Shown here: positions 62,165 through 64,000 of the stretch, in pieces
Position numbering within the stretch: the first letter of the stretch is position 1
Layout of the letters: every line of letters begins with the position of its first letter
Source: Atopsyche davidsoni
Lineage: Eukaryota > Arthropoda > Insecta > Trichoptera > Hydrobiosidae
Length of the DNA: 64,000 nucleotides
Reading direction: 5' to 3'
NCBI GenBank assembly: GCA_022113835.1
Contig: JAILWY010000028.1
Coordinates: forward strand, 4,866,001-4,930,000
Made by a program: the position numbers and the translations under genes
Notes under the pieces: generated by a model
The model's input: the letters and a program-made list of their open reading frames with translations, nothing else
Databases searched by the model: none
Told to the model about the DNA's origin: nothing

Positions 62165-63315
62165 ATATATTTACTATTGTTTCGTAAGTATATTTGACGA
62201 AATTCCTTTGGGAGTAATTTTATTGGACTGTTAAATAATTATCCTGAGTGCACAGTGTTTAATCAAAGCTTGCATTTTACGCCTTCCTCTCCTCACAAGT
62301 CTATTGTGTAACAGTTTTTAGATAAAGAATAGATTATATGTACGCAAAAGTTGCCCACACCTGCTATACACTGATTAAGAATATATTTAACGAACTTGAG
62401 TGTGATTTTATTGGACTGTAAAATAATTATCTGGAGTGCACAGTGTTTAGGCAATGCATGCATTTTACGCCTTTCTCACCTCACAAGTCTATCGTGTAAC
62501 ATTTTTAAGATAAAATATAGATCTTATGTTCACAAAAGTTGCCCACACCTGCTATACACTGATTAAGAATATATTTAACGAACTTGTGTGTGATTTTATT
62601 GGACTGTTAAATAATTGTCTAGAGTGCACAGTGTTTAGGCAAAGCATGCATTTTACGCCTTCCTCACCTCACAAGTCTATCGTGTAACATTTTTAAGATA
62701 AAAAATAGATTATATGTACACAAAAGTTGCCCACACCTGCTATACACTGATTTAGAATATATTTAACGAACTTGAGTGTGATTTTATTGGACTGTTAAAT
62801 AATTGTCTAGAGTGCACAGTGTTTAAGCATATCATGCATTTTACGTCTTCCTCTCCTCACAAGCCTATCGTGTAACATTTTTAAGATAAAATATACATCT
62901 TATGTACACAAAAGTTGCCCACACCTGCTATACACTGATTAAGAATATATTTAACGAACTTAAGTGTGATTTTATTGGACTGTAAAATAATTATCTAGAG
63001 TGCACAATGTTTAATCAAAGCTTGCATTTTACGCCTTCCTCACCTCACAAGCCTATCGTGTAACATTTTTAAGATAAAAAATAGATTATATGTACACAAA
63101 AGTTGCCCACACCTGCTATACACTAATTAAGAATATTATTAATAAGAGCGTGATTTTATTGGACTGTTAAATAATTATCTAGAGTGCACAGTGCTTGAAG
63201 CACAGTGTATAGGCAAAGCATGCATTTTACGCCTCACAAGTCGATTGTGTAACATTTTTAAGATAAAAAATAGATTATACGTGCACAAAAGTTGCCCACC
63301 CCTGCTATACGGAAA
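62165..63315. repeat. ~188-bp tandem array, six copies
   Basis: The word 'ttgcccacacctgctata' recurs at 62351, 62539, 62727, 62915, 63103 and 63292, a pitch of 188-189 bases. Each unit also has 'gattttattggactgt', 'gagtgcacagtgttta' and 'cacctcacaagtctatcgtg'. The end word 'aaaagttgcccacccctg' is the reverse complement of a typical hAT terminal repeat (CAGGGGTGGGCAAC). Copies differ by a few per cent; the fifth interval has a deletion and a small internal duplication ('cacagtg'). Confidence 0.9.
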
Positions 63316-63753
63316 CAGATACTAGAATTTTTGATGAAATTCACAGTGAAAGCCGTTTCGAAGTCCCGCGAGTTATGATGTCTGGTCTCCAGTTTTCGTG
63401 CAGAAAATAATATTTTTTAATTAATGTATGGGATTTTTTTTTAAATTTCCTCGTGTGTAAAGGTTGCAACAACGCCTTGCACGTGTGTATTAACTCACAC
63501 CTGATGATGGGGAACTAGCTTTTTATGTTTTTCCAAAAAATAAAAAGCCTTTTTTCTATCTCAATAAAACGTTGAATGATTACTACAACAAAAGACCGAA
63601 ACAAACTGTCAATTTTCTTATAATTTTTTTTTATTTTATACGAAAATTGGTTATAACACCAAAAATAAAATATAAAATACATATATATTTCTTTTTAAGT
63701 CTCAGTATAAATTTTTAATATAAAAAAATATGCGTTTCAAAATAAAATCTTAC

Positions 63754-63776
63754 CTTGGTAATAATGGATCCCAAAT
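63754..63776 (-). other. Possible short minus-strand exon
   Basis: On the minus strand an acceptor-like TTTGCAG is followed 23 bases later by a strong donor, CCAAG/GTAAGA. It could be an untranslated exon of the acyl-CoA reductase, about 14 kb upstream of its coding start, or of another gene. Only splice-site appearance supports it. Confidence 0.2.
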
Positions 63777-64000
63777 CTGCAAACCGCTCACTCACACTTT
63801 TTTAAATTGCAAATGTTTTTTCTTATCTTAAAAAATAAAATAATGAATATTAGATATTTAATCTACACATGTGTATAATTTATTAACACGCACACTGTAG
63901 CGAAGTGAAACTTCTTTGCGAATTATATTGGTGAATTATAATTTTTCGGTCGCACTCGTCAAAAAAGGTTCACGTATATATAATATATATAAAATATAAT
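63777..64000. other. Window end, no feature seen
   Basis: AT-rich sequence without recognised genes or repeats. Confidence 0.4.

Overview
The window looks like nuclear DNA of an insect, most likely a moth or butterfly (Lepidoptera). It is strongly AT-rich, its genes have many short exons with GT-AG introns, and the gaps hold old transposon debris, TA microsatellites and satellite-like arrays. Names come from protein motifs recognised by eye; no database was searched. Gene models were assembled by hand. For each one the exon phases were checked to join and the total coding length is divisible by three.

Layout. 1-4.8 kb: gene-poor, with a 77-bp perfect inverted repeat. 4.88-8.72 kb (+): TMEM145/GPR180-family seven-TM protein, 13 coding exons, 925 aa. 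9.3-10.1 kb: two weak coding-like fragments. 10.8-18.7 kb (-): WASHC2/FAM21, the retromer-binding tail subunit of the WASH actin-nucleation complex, 13 exons, 1626 aa. 19.56-21.86 kb (-): single-pass membrane protein with a beta-propeller-like ectodomain, 393 aa. 23.4-24.15 kb: decayed hAT transposon. 24.3-27.15 kb (-): complete CYP3-clan (CYP6-like) cytochrome P450, 504 aa. 28.75-29.18 kb: decayed mariner transposase. 30.26-36.83 kb (-): tRNA pseudouridine synthase Pus10, 531 aa. Its sixth intron holds, on the opposite strand, a complete paralogue of the 19.6 kb membrane protein (32.39-34.13 kb, 416 aa). 37.49-40.65 kb (+): four-TM protein resembling the pasiflora family, head to head with Pus10. 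43.64-49.35 kb (-): fatty acyl-CoA reductase, 12 exons, 530 aa. 49.4-64 kb: no convincing gene, but a ~3-kb foldback element whose arms are tandem ~197-bp repeats, tRNA-derived SINE-like copies, two TA microsatellites, dispersed repeat fragments and a ~188-bp tandem array carrying hAT-like ends.

The genes are not an operon. They are unrelated housekeeping genes (WASHC2, Pus10), lipid and xenobiotic enzymes (FAR, P450) and membrane proteins. The clearest evolutionary story is the pair of membrane propeller genes. They share the same four-exon plan and intron phases (1, 0, 1), and their third coding exons are the same length. One therefore arose by DNA-level duplication and now sits inside a Pus10 intron. 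The foldback element and the 188-bp array are the most unusual non-coding structures.
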